The notes: generated by a model from the sequence alone, not told the origin. A DNA stretch of 64,000 bases from Magnetospirillum fulvum (GCF_900108475.1 NZ_FNWO01000004.1:1-64000), one strand, 5' to 3'; positions 17,713 through 26,585 are shown, numbered from the stretch's first letter. Program-made: numbers and translations.

Positions 17713-17975
17713 TCGGTCGTGAAAAAGTCCTTCGGCCTTTGGCCTCAGTGTACTTTTCCCCGGTTCAAAAAGAATCCCCGTGCTCAATCAAGCTTTCCGC
17801 GCGGGGATGGATTTGGTTCCCTCCGAGGCCGATGGGCGACGCCCACGGCTTCGGAGGCTGGTGAAACAGACAACACGAAAAATGGGCGCTGGGCCGCCCC
17901 TAGCCCATTTTTCTCCTTTTAATCTAACGGGAAAAAGTACACCTCGCGACAGCGAGGGACTTTTTCACGGGAGAC
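17713..17975. mobile_element. 263-bp MITE-like element, copy 1
   Basis: It is flanked by the 7-bp direct duplication TAGGGCG (17706-17712 and 17976-17982). Near the ends is a 13-bp inverted repeat CGTGAAAAAGTCC (17718-17730 and the complement at 17957-17969). A second inner inverted pair runs GTGTACTTTT...AAAAAGTACAC. The middle holds further palindromes, such as AAAAATGGGC...GCCCATTTTT and ATGGGCGACGCCCA. No transposase is encoded. The copy at 49084-49346 has the same length, and I find two base differences. It lies between two convergent genes whose stop codons would otherwise be about 10 bases apart. Confidence 0.93.
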
Positions 17976-17984
17976 TAGGGCGGG

Positions 17985-18248
17985 TCAGCGATCCGGCGGC
18001 ATCGGGATCGGCAGGGAATCGAGACGGCCGAGCAAACGGGATTTCAGCCGGTTGCCGGGCGGCAGCCCCTCGGCGCAATGTGCGGCTTCGCGGGCACATT
18101 CGGTGCTGTGGTCGCAGGTCCGGTCGATCGGACAGTAGGCGATGTCGCCGAGGATGACCAAGGCATCAACCACGACGCCGCACTTAAGGCAGTTGGTGGT
18201 TGCCGCGAACTTCTGCTGGCACGTTGATGGCAGATCCAATACTGACAT
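17985..18248 (-). CDS. Small Cys-rich protein of unknown function
   Basis: An 87-residue soluble protein with eight cysteines, in the order CQQKF, NCLKC, YCPIDRTC, HSTEC and AHC, spaced as if for metal binding. A good promoter, TTGTTA-N17-TATCAT, runs into the start region on the minus strand. The ATG at 18248 is therefore preferred over upstream in-frame starts, though it would leave almost no leader. Not recognised as a known family. Confidence 0.5.
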   Translation of the reverse strand: MSVLDLPSTCQQKFAATTNCLKCGVVVDALVILGDIAYCPIDRTCDHSTECAREAAHCAEGLPPGNRLKSRLLGRLDSLPIPMPPDR

Positions 18249-18332
18249 GGGTGCCATGATACGGACAGTTTCGTCGAATAACAACCCCACTAAAAGTACG
18301 GAATCCCGAGAATAATCCCCTTCTGTTCGGGG

Positions 18333-19079
18333 TTATTCCTCGGTCCGGCCGCGAAAACCGGTAGCGACAACATAGGTTTCGGCCGAACCGGCCCGGCTGG
18401 CCGAGGGCTTGGCATGGCGGACGGTGGTGAAGTTCTTTTTCAACTGGTCGAGCAGCGTTCTCTCGGTGCCGCCCTGGAAGACCTTGGCGACAAAGGCACC
18501 GCCCGGAGAGAGAACCTCCATCGCGAAATGCAGCGCGACCTCGACCAAGGCGATGATGCGAAGATGGTCGGTCGAGGGATGGCCGGTGGTCGGGGCCGCC
18601 ATGTCCGACAACACCACGTCGGCGGGGCCGCCCAGCGCGTCTTTCAGCCGGTCGGGGGCGTCGTCGGCGAGAAAGTCGCCCTGAAGCACGGTCGCCCCGG
18701 CGATCGGATCCCATTCCAGGATATCCATCCCGACGACGGTGCCGCCCTTGGGCTGACCGGCCTTGACCCGCTGGACAGCGACCTGGGTCCAGCCGCCAGG
18801 AGCGGCGCCGAGATCGACGACGCGCAGACCGGGGCGGAGCAGGTGAAAGCGGTCGTCGAGCTGAATGATCTTGAAGGCGGCGCGCGAACGATAGCCCAGC
18901 CGCTTCGCTTCGTAGACATAGGGGTCGTTGAGCTGGCGTTGCAGCCACAAGGTCGAGGACAGCTTGCGCCGCTTCGCCGTCTTGACCGTCACGGTCATCT
19001 GGCGCGAACCGCCGCCGGGTCCGGCCCCGGTGCTCTTGCCGCTGCCGCCGCTTTTGCTTTTGCCTTTGGTGCCGGCCAT
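18333..19079 (-). CDS. rlmE: 23S rRNA (uridine-2552-2'-O)-methyltransferase RlmE
   Basis: A 248-residue FtsJ/RrmJ-type methyltransferase that modifies the ribosomal A-loop. The K-D-K-E catalytic set is present: K in [14 protein letters not shown] in [10 protein letters not shown] in [10 protein letters not shown] and E in GSAETYVVA. The SAM motif is [16 protein letters not shown] basic Gly/Ser-rich N-terminal extension of about 30 residues may aid RNA binding. Its ATG overlaps the ppx stop as TAATG. Confidence 0.95.
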   Translation of the reverse strand: MAGTKGKSKSGGSGKSTGAGPGGGSRQMTVTVKTAKRRKLSSTLWLQRQLNDPYVYEAKRLGYRSRAAFKIIQLDDRFHLLRPGLRVVDLGAAPGGWTQVAVQRVKAGQPKGGTVVGMDILEWDPIAGATVLQGDFLADDAPDRLKDALGGPADVVLSDMAAPTTGHPSTDHLRIIALVEVALHFAMEVLSPGGAFVAKVFQGGTERTLLDQLKKNFTTVRHAKPSASRAGSAETYVVATGFRGRTEE

Positions 19080-20062
19080 TACGTCCTCTTTCTTTGGCTT
19101 CCATGCGCATCTTCGCGCATCATGCCGAGCAATACGCCTTCACGGACGCCGCGATCGGCCACCTTCAACCGTCCCAGCGGCCACAGCCGACAGACGGCGT
19201 CAAGGATGGCGCAACCCGCGACCACCAGATCGGCCCGTTCCGGCCCGATGCAGGGGTGGGCGGCGCGATCGTCCGAACTCATCTCCGCCAGCATCCGGGA
19301 TACGGCGGCGATATCGGCGAAATTCAGATTCAATCCGTCGATCTGGGCGCGGTCATAGCGCTCCAGCCCGAGATGGAGCGCCCCCAGCGTCGTTACGGTG
19401 CCCGACGTGCCCAGCATCTGGGCTGGCTCGTGGATCATCCGGGTGGCGATGCCGTGTTCGTGCTCGAAGGGCGCGAAGGATTCGGCTAGCCGGGCCACCA
19501 CCGCTTCGTACCCGGCGGCGGTGGACATCTCGGCCCCGCTCTGTTCGGCCAGGGTCACCACCCCGGTCGGGACCGAGCGGACGCCCTTGACCGATTGGCC
19601 GTCGGAATCCGTCCGCACCCAGACCAGTTCGGTCGAACCGCCGCCGATATCGAACACCAGCGCCCACGGCACCTGGGGGTCGAGCAGCGACGCGCAACCC
19701 GCCAGCGCCAGCCCGGCCTCTTCCTGCGCCGAAATGATATCGGGGGCAAGGCCGGTGCGTTCGGCGATCCGGGCGGTGAATTCGGCTCCGTTGACGGCGC
19801 GGCGGCAGGCCTCGGTGGCGACCAGCCGGGCGCGGCCGGCGCGGTTGCGCCGCATCTTGTCGGCGCAGGCGTCGAGCGCGTCGAGGGTGCGGGCCATCGC
19901 CGCCTCGGACAGGCGGCCGGTGCGGCCCAGCCCTTCGCCCAGACGGGTCACGCGCGAGAAGGCGTCGATCACCCTGAAGCCGTGCCCGGTGGGACGGGCA
20001 ACGAGCATGCGGCAGTTATTGGTGCCGAGATCAAGGGCGGCGTAGACGGCGTCGCTGGGCAT
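19079..20062 (-). CDS. ppx: Ppx/GppA-family phosphatase, short form
   Basis: A 327-residue exopolyphosphatase/pppGpp phosphatase of the actin-like ATPase fold. Phosphate-binding loops are [14 protein letters not shown] near the N-terminus and [14 protein letters not shown] near residue 140. EEAGLA supplies the catalytic glutamate region. It lacks the C-terminal HD-like part of the roughly 510-residue E. coli enzyme, as is common in alphaproteobacteria. It is coupled to rlmE by a one-base overlap. Confidence 0.9.
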   Translation of the reverse strand: MPSDAVYAALDLGTNNCRMLVARPTGHGFRVIDAFSRVTRLGEGLGRTGRLSEAAMARTLDALDACADKMRRNRAGRARLVATEACRRAVNGAEFTARIAERTGLAPDIISAQEEAGLALAGCASLLDPQVPWALVFDIGGGSTELVWVRTDSDGQSVKGVRSVPTGVVTLAEQSGAEMSTAAGYEAVVARLAESFAPFEHEHGIATRMIHEPAQMLGTSGTVTTLGALHLGLERYDRAQIDGLNLNFADIAAVSRMLAEMSSDDRAAHPCIGPERADLVVAGCAILDAVCRLWPLGRLKVADRGVREGVLLGMMREDAHGSQRKRT

Positions 20063-20148
20063 GGTGCCTGGGAACTGGTCCGGCCAACGCGGCGGGACGG
20101 GAATTAAGGGGCAGCAATGTTAGCCCGGAAGGCGCGGCAAAAGAAAGC

Positions 20149-20179
20149 CCCGCGCAACCGAACGCTCGGATTGCGCGGG
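20149..20179. terminator. Bidirectional terminator downstream of the CbpB gene
   Basis: A 9-bp stem (20149-20157 with 20171-20179) has an inner CCG/CGG pairing. It is followed by TTTT on the plus strand and by GCTTTCTTTT on the minus strand. It lies 30 bases beyond the radical-SAM stop. Confidence 0.8.
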
Positions 20180-20209
20180 TTTTCTCTCAGTTCGGCGAGA
20201 CGGGCCGCT

Positions 20210-21607
20210 TTAACAGCCGCCGAAGCCGAAGGTGGTTTCGGTGCCGTCGTCCCAGCCATCCCACAGATAATCGGCCTCGATTCCGTCGGCGATCAGGCGG
20301 AAGGCGTACTTGGCCTGGTCGAGATAGGCGTCGCAATAGGCGCCGATCTTGTCCATGCCGCCATTGGCCTCGAACGCTTCGGCCGGACAGGGCGAACCGC
20401 AGAAGTGACGCACCGGGCAGACCGCGCATTCGGCGATGTCCTCGACCTTGCGGCCGGTGACCAGCTTGAATGGCGGGGTTTCCAGCACGTCCTCGATCTT
20501 GTCGATGAACAGGTTGCCACCGGCGAAATCGGGCAGGCCGATGAACTCGCTGCACGGGTACAACGTGCCGTCGGGGGCCAGGGCGAAGAAGCTGCGCCCG
20601 CCGCCGCAGGGCGAGATGTCGCACATCAGACGCCGCGCCGTCGGCGCCAGGATCGAGATCAGGATGTTGGCGAAGTTCGCCACCACCAGCTTGCGCCCGG
20701 TCGCGCGGAACAATTCGTGGGTGCGGTCGAGCGCGGCGAGGTAAGCCTTGGAAACCACCGCGTCCTCGACCCAGGACTCACGGCCGCCCGGCTGGGTACA
20801 GCGGACGAAGTTCAGCATGCAGGCCGGGACTTCGCGTTCGTGGAGGAATTCGACCATCGGCACCAGCTGGTCGATATTCTCGCGGTTCATCGTGCAGATG
20901 ACGTTGAACCCGGCATAGCCCTTCAGCCGGTCGATCGCGGTCAGGGTCGAGGCGAACACGCTGTCGCCGTTCCAGCGCTTGCGCGAGCGGTCGGCCACCG
21001 CTTCGACCGGGGCGTCGAGCGACAGGCCGATGCCGCAGCCATGGCCGGTCAGGAAGGCGATCGCCTCTTCGTCGAGCAAGGTGGCGTTGGTCTGCACCCC
21101 AAAGCGGAAACGGTCGCCGTATTGGGCAATCGCCTCGAACATCGCGTCGCGGTTCAGCATCGGCTCGGCGCCGTGGAAGATGATCTGCGGCTTGCGGTCG
21201 GGCGGCATGATCGACGAGAAATAAGCGTGCAGCCGCTCCATCGCGTCCAGCAGCGTCTCGCGGCTCATATGCTCGCCGTTCTTGCGCATGTCGCGCGGAA
21301 TGTAGCAATAGGCGCAATCGAGGTTGCAGCGTTCGGTCGGATTGAAATAGACCGCCGACGGCTTCAGATTGAAGCGCAGCAACTCCATTTCCTCGGCGAA
21401 CGAGGCCCGCTTGTCCTGCCACTGCCGCACCAGCGCGCCGTCCTCGATGACGCGGGCGGCTTCGTCGGTCCGCACCAGCGACCAGAAGGCGGTGTCGGCG
21501 TCGATCAAGGCGGTGTAGTCGGAATGGCCGATGTCGAACCATTCCAGCCCATCGGGAAGACGGCCCCCGACGGGGGCCGCTCCCTTCGCGTCAGCGAGCA
21601 AGCTCAA
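20210..21607 (-). CDS. cbpB: Radical SAM/SPASM peptide-modifying enzyme, CbpB-like
   Basis: A radical SAM protein of about 465 residues. The iron-sulfur motif is CNLDCAYC. The SAM-binding part (IIFHGAEPML) follows, and a C-terminal SPASM-type region binds extra clusters (CDISPCGGGRS, LYPCSEF, CAVCPVRHFCGSPCP, YCDAY). Enzymes with this layout modify short ribosomal peptides. The 39-residue CbpA-type peptide gene directly upstream and a cobalamin riboswitch match my memory of the 'cobopeptide' CbpA/CbpB pair. No ATG lies in frame near the N-terminus. TTG at 21607 overlaps the peptide's stop (TTGA) and has AGGTGA before it. TTG at 21601 is an alternative. Confidence 0.85.
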   Translation of the reverse strand: MSLLADAKGAAPVGGRLPDGLEWFDIGHSDYTALIDADTAFWSLVRTDEAARVIEDGALVRQWQDKRASFAEEMELLRFNLKPSAVYFNPTERCNLDCAYCYIPRDMRKNGEHMSRETLLDAMERLHAYFSSIMPPDRKPQIIFHGAEPMLNRDAMFEAIAQYGDRFRFGVQTNATLLDEEAIAFLTGHGCGIGLSLDAPVEAVADRSRKRWNGDSVFASTLTAIDRLKGYAGFNVICTMNRENIDQLVPMVEFLHEREVPACMLNFVRCTQPGGRESWVEDAVVSKAYLAALDRTHELFRATGRKLVVANFANILISILAPTARRLMCDISPCGGGRSFFALAPDGTLYPCSEFIGLPDFAGGNLFIDKIEDVLETPPFKLVTGRKVEDIAECAVCPVRHFCGSPCPAEAFEANGGMDKIGAYCDAYLDQAKYAFRLIADGIEADYLWDGWDDGTETTFGFGGC

Positions 21608-21723
21608 CGCTTCACCTGCTTGTCCATCAGCACGTAATGGGACAGGCCGGTGCCTTCGGCGTCGCAGCTCTTGCGGCTGGCGATCACCGCCGGACGGGTG
21701 GTTTTGGTTTCGGTTCTGCTCAT
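21604..21723 (-). CDS. cbpA: Modified-peptide precursor, CbpA-like
   Basis: A 39-residue peptide from ATG at 21723 to TGA at 21604. The leader-like part is MSRTETKTTRPAV. The core is IASRKSCDAEGTGLSHYVL, with a single cysteine (C20) and Ser, Asp, His and Tyr that could be cross-linked. It ends MDKQVKR. The gene lies just after the cobalamin riboswitch and overlaps the radical-SAM start, so translation of the two is coupled. I recall the SRKSCDAEGTGLSHYVL type of core from the CbpA family. The function of the mature product is unknown. Confidence 0.8.
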   Translation of the reverse strand: MSRTETKTTRPAVIASRKSCDAEGTGLSHYVLMDKQVKR

Positions 21724-21819
21724 GGTCGTTCGGACTCCACGGTTGCCGGGGCGGCGGCGCGGGCACGATGGTGCCTTTGCCGAAACCCTTTTCCATCGGA
21801 TTCCGCCCCGAGACTCGGA

Positions 21820-21985
21820 TGAGGCCCAACAGGTCTTCTGGCTCTCGGATCGACCACGCGACCACACCTTCCCGGCGGTTGGCCGCCAGTGGCCGGGCGT
21901 TTTCCGCCCCAGTGGTCCGTGTCCCCGATTACAGCGGCGGGACCGCTACGGATTTGCACCGTATTCCGGGATGCTGGACAGAGCC
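21820..21985 (-). promoter_or_regulatory. Cobalamin riboswitch upstream of cbpA-cbpB
   Basis: Read on the minus strand, the conserved core GGTGCAAATCCG...GCGGTCCCGCCGCTGTAATC is followed by variable stems and then the B12 box GAGCCAGAAGACCTG (consensus AGCCAGGAGACCTGCC), in the right order and spacing. About 100 bases separate the B12 box from the cbpA ATG. Cobalamin binding would be expected to switch expression of cbpA and cbpB. Confidence 0.92.
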
Positions 21986-21986
21986 G

Positions 21987-22015
21987 CTTTACGCCAAGGC
22001 GGGGAGGTCCGTCAA
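21987..22015 (-). promoter_or_regulatory. Promoter for the riboswitch transcript
   Basis: On the minus strand TTGACG (complement of 22010-22015) and GTAAAG (complement of 21987-21992) are 17 bases apart. Transcription would start right at the 5' edge of the riboswitch. Confidence 0.55.
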
Positions 22016-22030
22016 GCATCGGCTTTGCGG

Positions 22031-22061
22031 GCAAGGGGCAAGGGGCCACCTCGCCCCTTGC
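22031..22061. repeat. Inverted repeat in the cbpA/hpnN divergent region
   Basis: GCAAGGGGC (22031-22039) pairs with GCCCCTTGC (22053-22061). It lies between the minus-strand riboswitch promoter and the hpnN start. Role unknown. Confidence 0.5.
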
Positions 22062-22126
22062 CCTGGACCGGGGTTCCGAGGCACAGTCCCGCTTTCTTTC
22101 ATCCCTCGACCTGACAGGAACTCATT

Positions 22127-24706
22127 ATGGCCCGGCGTTTCGCGGTCTTCATCGTCGATTGGTGCTGGCGTCACGCCATCGCGGTGGTGGGGATTGCTCT
22201 GGTCGCGACGGTGGGATTGGGGCTTTACGCCGCCACCCATCTGTCGCTCGACACCGACGAATCCAAGCTGATTTCCTCGGACCTTCCCTTCCGCCACGCC
22301 GAGCAGGCGATTGATGCGGCCTTTCCCCATACGCTTGACCGGCTGGTCGTCGTGCTCGACGCCCCCAGCCCCGAACTGGCCGAAGAGGGGGTCGAGCGGC
22401 TGCGTGCCGCCCTGGCCGCCGTCGGCGGGCCGATCCGCTCGGTCGAACGCCCCAGCGAGGAACTGTATTTCCGCCGCCACGGCCTGTTGTTCCTGTCGCC
22501 CGCCGATTTGACCACCCTGTCCGACCGGCTGGTCGCGGCCCAGCCGCTGCTGGGGACGGTGGCGCACGATCCGTCGCTGCGCGGCCTGTTGTCGGCGGTG
22601 GGGATGATCGTCGATGGCATCTCCCACGGTCAGGCCGGAGCCGCCGATATCGAGCCGCTGGTCGCCCGCATCGACCATGTCGCCGCCGCCCTGGCCGAGG
22701 GCCGCTCGGCCGAAGCGGCCGACTGGCAGGGGATGGTTGCCGCCGGGCCGATGCGCGATACGCCCCGCCGCTTCCTGCTGGCCCAGGCGCGGGTCGATCA
22801 TGGCGAACTGGAAGCCGGGGCCGAGGCCGACCGCGCCATCCGTGCCGCCGCCTCGTCGCTGGGGCTGGTGCCCGAGCATGGCTACCGGGTCCGGCTGACC
22901 GGTTCGGTCGCGCTGTCCGATGCCAATTTCGCCACCGTCACCGAGGGAGTCGAGATCACCGCGCCGCTCTCGCTGCTGGCGGTGCTGGGCCTGCTGTTCC
23001 TGGCGGTCCGCTCGCTCCGCGTCGTCGTCGCGATCATGATCAGTCTGGTGATCGGGCTGGTCGCCACCGCCGCCTTTGCCGCGCTGACCGTCGGCAGTCT
23101 TAACCCGATCTCGGTTGCCTTCGCGGTGATGTTCGTCGGCATCGCCGTCGATTTCGCGATCCAGTTCGTCACCTCCTATCGCAACGAGCGCCATCGGTTG
23201 GGCGACTCGGCTCCGGCGGCGCTGGCTTCGGCCGGGGCGATGGCCGGGCCGCTGTCGCTGGCGGCCTTGGCCACGGCGGTCGGCTTCCTGTCGTTCCTGC
23301 CCACCGCTTATACCGGGGTGTCGCAATTGGGGCTGATCGCGGGCGGCGGGATGGTGATCGCGCTGGTCGTCGATTTCACCGTGCTGCCCGCGCTGCTGGC
23401 GCTGTTGAAGCCGCCGCCCGAGCCCGAACCGGTGGGGCTGCGTCTGGCCGGTCCCGACCGCTTCCTGGCCCGCCATGCCCGCCCGGTGGTGTGGGGGGCG
23501 GGGCTGGTCGCCCTGGCCGGTCTGGCCCTGTTGCCGTTCCTGCCGCTCGATTTCGATCCGCTCCATCTGCAAGACCCCAAGGCCGAAGCGGTTTCGACCT
23601 TTCACGAAATGGCGCGCGATCCCGAGGCCGGGGTCTATGCGGTCGAGGCGCTGGCTCCGTCGCGGGCCGAGGCCCGCGAGCTGGCCAAGCGGCTGGATGC
23701 CCTGCCCGGCGTGCGGCGGACGATGACGATCGACAGCTTCATTCCCGACGATCTCGACGAGACCCTGCCGATCGTCGCCGATCTGGCCCAGGTGCTGGGG
23801 CCGACCCTGAACGTCGCCGCCCCGCTGCCGCCGCCTTCGCCCGAACAGACCGCCGCCGCCCTGACCGGACTGGCCGGGCGGCTGGAAGCCGAATTGCCCG
23901 GGCACGAGCCGTCGCGGCTGCTGGCCAGCCATCTTCGCGCCATCGCCGCCGCCGGGCCGGACCGGGTCGGCCAGTTGGAAACCGCGCTGGCCTCGGGGCT
24001 GTCCGGACTGATTTCGAGCCTGCGCCAAAGCCTCGATTTCACCGCTCCGCTGACGGTCGAGACCCTGCCTGCCGCCCTGTTGCGCGACTGGATCGCCGCC
24101 GATGGCCGTGTCCGCGTCAAGGTGCTGCCGCGCGAGAATATGGAGGATGCCCGCGCCCGCGCCCGCTTTGTCGATGCCGTCGCCGCGGTCACGCCCGATG
24201 CCGCCGGGGCGCCGATCTCGATGGAGATGTCCGGCCGGGTGGTGGTCCACGCCTTTGCCCTGGCCGCGATCGGGGCGCTGCTGGCAATCGGGTTGATGCT
24301 GGGGCTGATGCTGCGCCGGGTGCTCGACAGCGCCCTGGTGCTGGCTCCGCTGCTGCTGGGGGCGCTGGCGACGGTGATCGCCGCCTGGGCTGGCGGTCTG
24401 GCGATCAATTTCGCCAACATCATCGCCTTGCCCCTGTTGCTGGGGATCGGAGTCGCCTTTAACATCTACTTCGTGGTCAATTGGCGCAACGGCGTGACCA
24501 CCCCGCTCCAGCACCCGACGACGCGGGCGGTTCTGTTCAGCGCCCTGACCACCGGCTCCGCGTTCGGCAGTCTGGCGGTGTCGCCGCATCTTGGCACCGC
24601 GTCGATGGGGTTGCTGCTGTTCGTTTCGCTTGGTTTGTCGGTGGCGGCGACCTTCGTGGTGCTGCCGGCTCTGTTTCACCTTCTGGGAAGACCCAACCAT
24701 GACTAA
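22127..24706 (+). CDS. hpnN: Hopanoid-associated RND/MMPL transporter HpnN
   Basis: An 859-residue inner-membrane protein of the MMPL branch of the RND superfamily. The first helix is near residues 15-37. A long periplasmic loop follows (begins LSLDTDESKLISSDLPFRHAEQ). A block of five or six helices lies around residues 275-430, then a second loop and a second helix block near 710-855. HpnN moves hopanoids to the outer membrane in hopanoid producers. AGGAACTC precedes the ATG. The stop overlaps hpnK by 8 bases, in an hpnN-hpnK-hpnL operon that supports the assignment. Confidence 0.93.
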   Translation: MARRFAVFIVDWCWRHAIAVVGIALVATVGLGLYAATHLSLDTDESKLISSDLPFRHAEQAIDAAFPHTLDRLVVVLDAPSPELAEEGVERLRAALAAVGGPIRSVERPSEELYFRRHGLLFLSPADLTTLSDRLVAAQPLLGTVAHDPSLRGLLSAVGMIVDGISHGQAGAADIEPLVARIDHVAAALAEGRSAEAADWQGMVAAGPMRDTPRRFLLAQARVDHGELEAGAEADRAIRAAASSLGLVPEHGYRVRLTGSVALSDANFATVTEGVEITAPLSLLAVLGLLFLAVRSLRVVVAIMISLVIGLVATAAFAALTVGSLNPISVAFAVMFVGIAVDFAIQFVTSYRNERHRLGDSAPAALASAGAMAGPLSLAALATAVGFLSFLPTAYTGVSQLGLIAGGGMVIALVVDFTVLPALLALLKPPPEPEPVGLRLAGPDRFLARHARPVVWGAGLVALAGLALLPFLPLDFDPLHLQDPKAEAVSTFHEMARDPEAGVYAVEALAPSRAEARELAKRLDALPGVRRTMTIDSFIPDDLDETLPIVADLAQVLGPTLNVAAPLPPPSPEQTAAALTGLAGRLEAELPGHEPSRLLASHLRAIAAAGPDRVGQLETALASGLSGLISSLRQSLDFTAPLTVETLPAALLRDWIAADGRVRVKVLPRENMEDARARARFVDAVAAVTPDAAGAPISMEMSGRVVVHAFALAAIGALLAIGLMLGLMLRRVLDSALVLAPLLLGALATVIAAWAGGLAINFANIIALPLLLGIGVAFNIYFVVNWRNGVTTPLQHPTTRAVLFSALTTGSAFGSLAVSPHLGTASMGLLLFVSLGLSVAATFVVLPALFHLLGRPNHD

Positions 24707-25562
24707 AAGGCTGATCGTGACCGCCGATGATTTCGGCCGGTCGGTTCCGGTCAACGAAGCGGTCGAAGACGCGCACGTCAACGGCATCCTGACCTCGGCC
24801 AGCCTGATGATGACCGAGGCCGCCGTCGATGACGCGGTGGCACGGGCGCGTCGCTTGCCCGAACTGGGCGTGGGGCTGCACGTCACCCTGGTCGATGGCA
24901 TTCCGGCGCTGCCGCCCGCCCAGGTGTCGGCCCTGATCGGTCCCGACGGCCGCTTTGGTCGCGATCTGGTTCGGCTGGGGGCGCGGATCTATCTCGACCG
25001 CTCCGTTCAGGATCAGGTTCGCGCCGAGATGCGGGCGCAGTTCGAATTGTACGCCGCGACCGGCCTGCCGCTGGCTCATGTCGATTTCCATCACCATTAC
25101 CACCAGCATCCGACCGTGTTCGATCTGGTACTCGAACTTGCGGTCGAATATGGCGCGACCGGGATCCGGGTGCCGTGGGAGCCGCCGCTGCGCTCGTTCG
25201 CGGCGCGGGGCGACCGGCTGGGGGTGCGGCTGTGGAACGGCCTGTTCCACTGGCGGCGCTGCGCCCGGATGCGGGCCAAGGCCCGCGCCGCCGGTCTGAC
25301 CGTCAACGACCGTTCGTTCGGGGTCAATGACAGCGGCGCGATGGATTACGCCAAGGTGGCGTCGTTTCTCGACCACCTGCCCGACGGTCTGTCGGAGATC
25401 TACAGCCATCCCGCCACCCGTCATTGGGAGGTGCGGCCGATGCCGCCGCATTACCATGTCGCCGAGGAATACCGTGCCCTGGTCGAACCGGCCAACGTGA
25501 CCCGGGTCAAGGATCGCGGCATTCAGCTGGTCAATTTCTCCCAGGCGGCGGAACAGGCATGA
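24699..25562 (+). CDS. hpnK: Hopanoid biosynthesis deacetylase-like protein HpnK
   Basis: A 287-residue YdjC-like carbohydrate deacetylase. Metal-binding motifs are VTADDFGRS at the N-terminus, GLHVTLVDG and HVDFHHHYHQHP. In hopanoid pathways HpnK deacetylates an N-acetyl-glucosaminyl bacteriohopanetetrol on the way to the cyclitol ether. The partner glycosyltransferase HpnI and radical-SAM HpnJ are not in the window. The start lies inside the end of hpnN, and its stop overlaps the hpnL ATG (ATGA). Confidence 0.92.
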   Translation: MTKRLIVTADDFGRSVPVNEAVEDAHVNGILTSASLMMTEAAVDDAVARARRLPELGVGLHVTLVDGIPALPPAQVSALIGPDGRFGRDLVRLGARIYLDRSVQDQVRAEMRAQFELYAATGLPLAHVDFHHHYHQHPTVFDLVLELAVEYGATGIRVPWEPPLRSFAARGDRLGVRLWNGLFHWRRCARMRAKARAAGLTVNDRSFGVNDSGAMDYAKVASFLDHLPDGLSEIYSHPATRHWEVRPMPPHYHVAEEYRALVEPANVTRVKDRGIQLVNFSQAAEQA

Positions 25563-26524
25563 ACGCAGGGATTCTGCGGCTGTGCCTCATTGCCGTCGTT
25601 CTGGGGATTGCCTGGTGGCTGCGGGACGGATTTGGCGATGTCGGTGGCGCGCTTGACCGCGCCGGATGGAGCGGGGTGGCGATCCTGACCGCCTATCACC
25701 TGCTGCCGATGGCGTTGTGCGGGCTCAGTTGGGCGACGTTGCAGCCGCAGGAACCGGTGCGCCCGGCCTGGGTGTTCGTGATGGGGCGATGGATTCGCGA
25801 CGGCGTCGGCGAGTTGGCGGGCTTTTTGCCGCTTTCGGGCGAAGTGGCCGGTATCCGCCACCTGACCCGCTTTGGCATCCGCCCGGCGGTGGCGGGGGCG
25901 ACGGTGGTCGCCGACATCACCGCCGAGGCGATGGCCCAGTTCCTGTTCAGCCTGATCGGCGTCGGAATGTGGGCGTGGCTGTACCCTGAATCCGAGGTGA
26001 CCCGCTGGGGCGTGATCGCTTTGGCGGTGTCGGTGCCGGTGCTGATCGCCTTCGTGATCGTTCAGCGCTCGTGGTTCATGCATTTCCTCGAATCCCTGCC
26101 GTCGCGGCTGATGCCGAAAAGCTGGGACGCCCCCGACGTCGAACAGGGGATCGTCGCCTCGATCAACGACATCTACCGGCGGCGGTCGCGGATGGTGCGG
26201 TCGGTGGCGTGGCATCTGGTCGCCTGGATCGCCGGAGCCGCCGAAGCCTGGGTGGCGCTGTATCTTCTGGGCTATCCGCTCGATTTCGCCCAGGTCCTGG
26301 CGATGGAAAGCATCATTTTTGCGATCCGCAGCGTTGCCTTTGTCATTCCCGGCGCGATCGGCATCCAGGAAGGCGGCTATATGCTGTTCGGGGCGATGCT
26401 GGGCCTGCCGACCGAGGTCGCGCTGGCTCTGTCGCTGTTGAAGCGAGGCCGCGAGCTGATCTTGGGGCTGTCGGCGCTGCTGGCGTGGCATTTCATCGAG
26501 GGGGCGACCGCCCGTCGGCGGTGA
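25559..26524 (+). CDS. hpnL: Hopanoid-associated integral membrane protein HpnL
   Basis: A 321-residue membrane protein with about eight helices, of the flippase-like (UPF0104, AglD/MprF N-terminal) family. Conserved pieces include GLSWATLQP, LPLSGEVAGIRHL, SVAFVIPGAIGIQEGGYMLFGAMLG and SLLKRGRELILGL. HpnL is a regular companion of HpnK and HpnN, and a lipid-moving role is presumed. It overlaps hpnK by four bases. Confidence 0.9.
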   Translation: MNAGILRLCLIAVVLGIAWWLRDGFGDVGGALDRAGWSGVAILTAYHLLPMALCGLSWATLQPQEPVRPAWVFVMGRWIRDGVGELAGFLPLSGEVAGIRHLTRFGIRPAVAGATVVADITAEAMAQFLFSLIGVGMWAWLYPESEVTRWGVIALAVSVPVLIAFVIVQRSWFMHFLESLPSRLMPKSWDAPDVEQGIVASINDIYRRRSRMVRSVAWHLVAWIAGAAEAWVALYLLGYPLDFAQVLAMESIIFAIRSVAFVIPGAIGIQEGGYMLFGAMLGLPTEVALALSLLKRGRELILGLSALLAWHFIEGATARRR

Positions 26525-26585
26525 CAAGTGCCTGCCGACATGCTTCACTGTCTCCTCCACCGCGGCGGGAATGGGGGCAGGGGGC

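Noticed and set aside
21989-24901. 970-codon open frame on the minus strand across hpnN
   Set aside because: The translation is Gln/Arg/Gly-rich low complexity with no domain. It is the antisense shadow of a high-GC gene whose plus-strand product has clear HpnN features and overlaps hpnK as expected.
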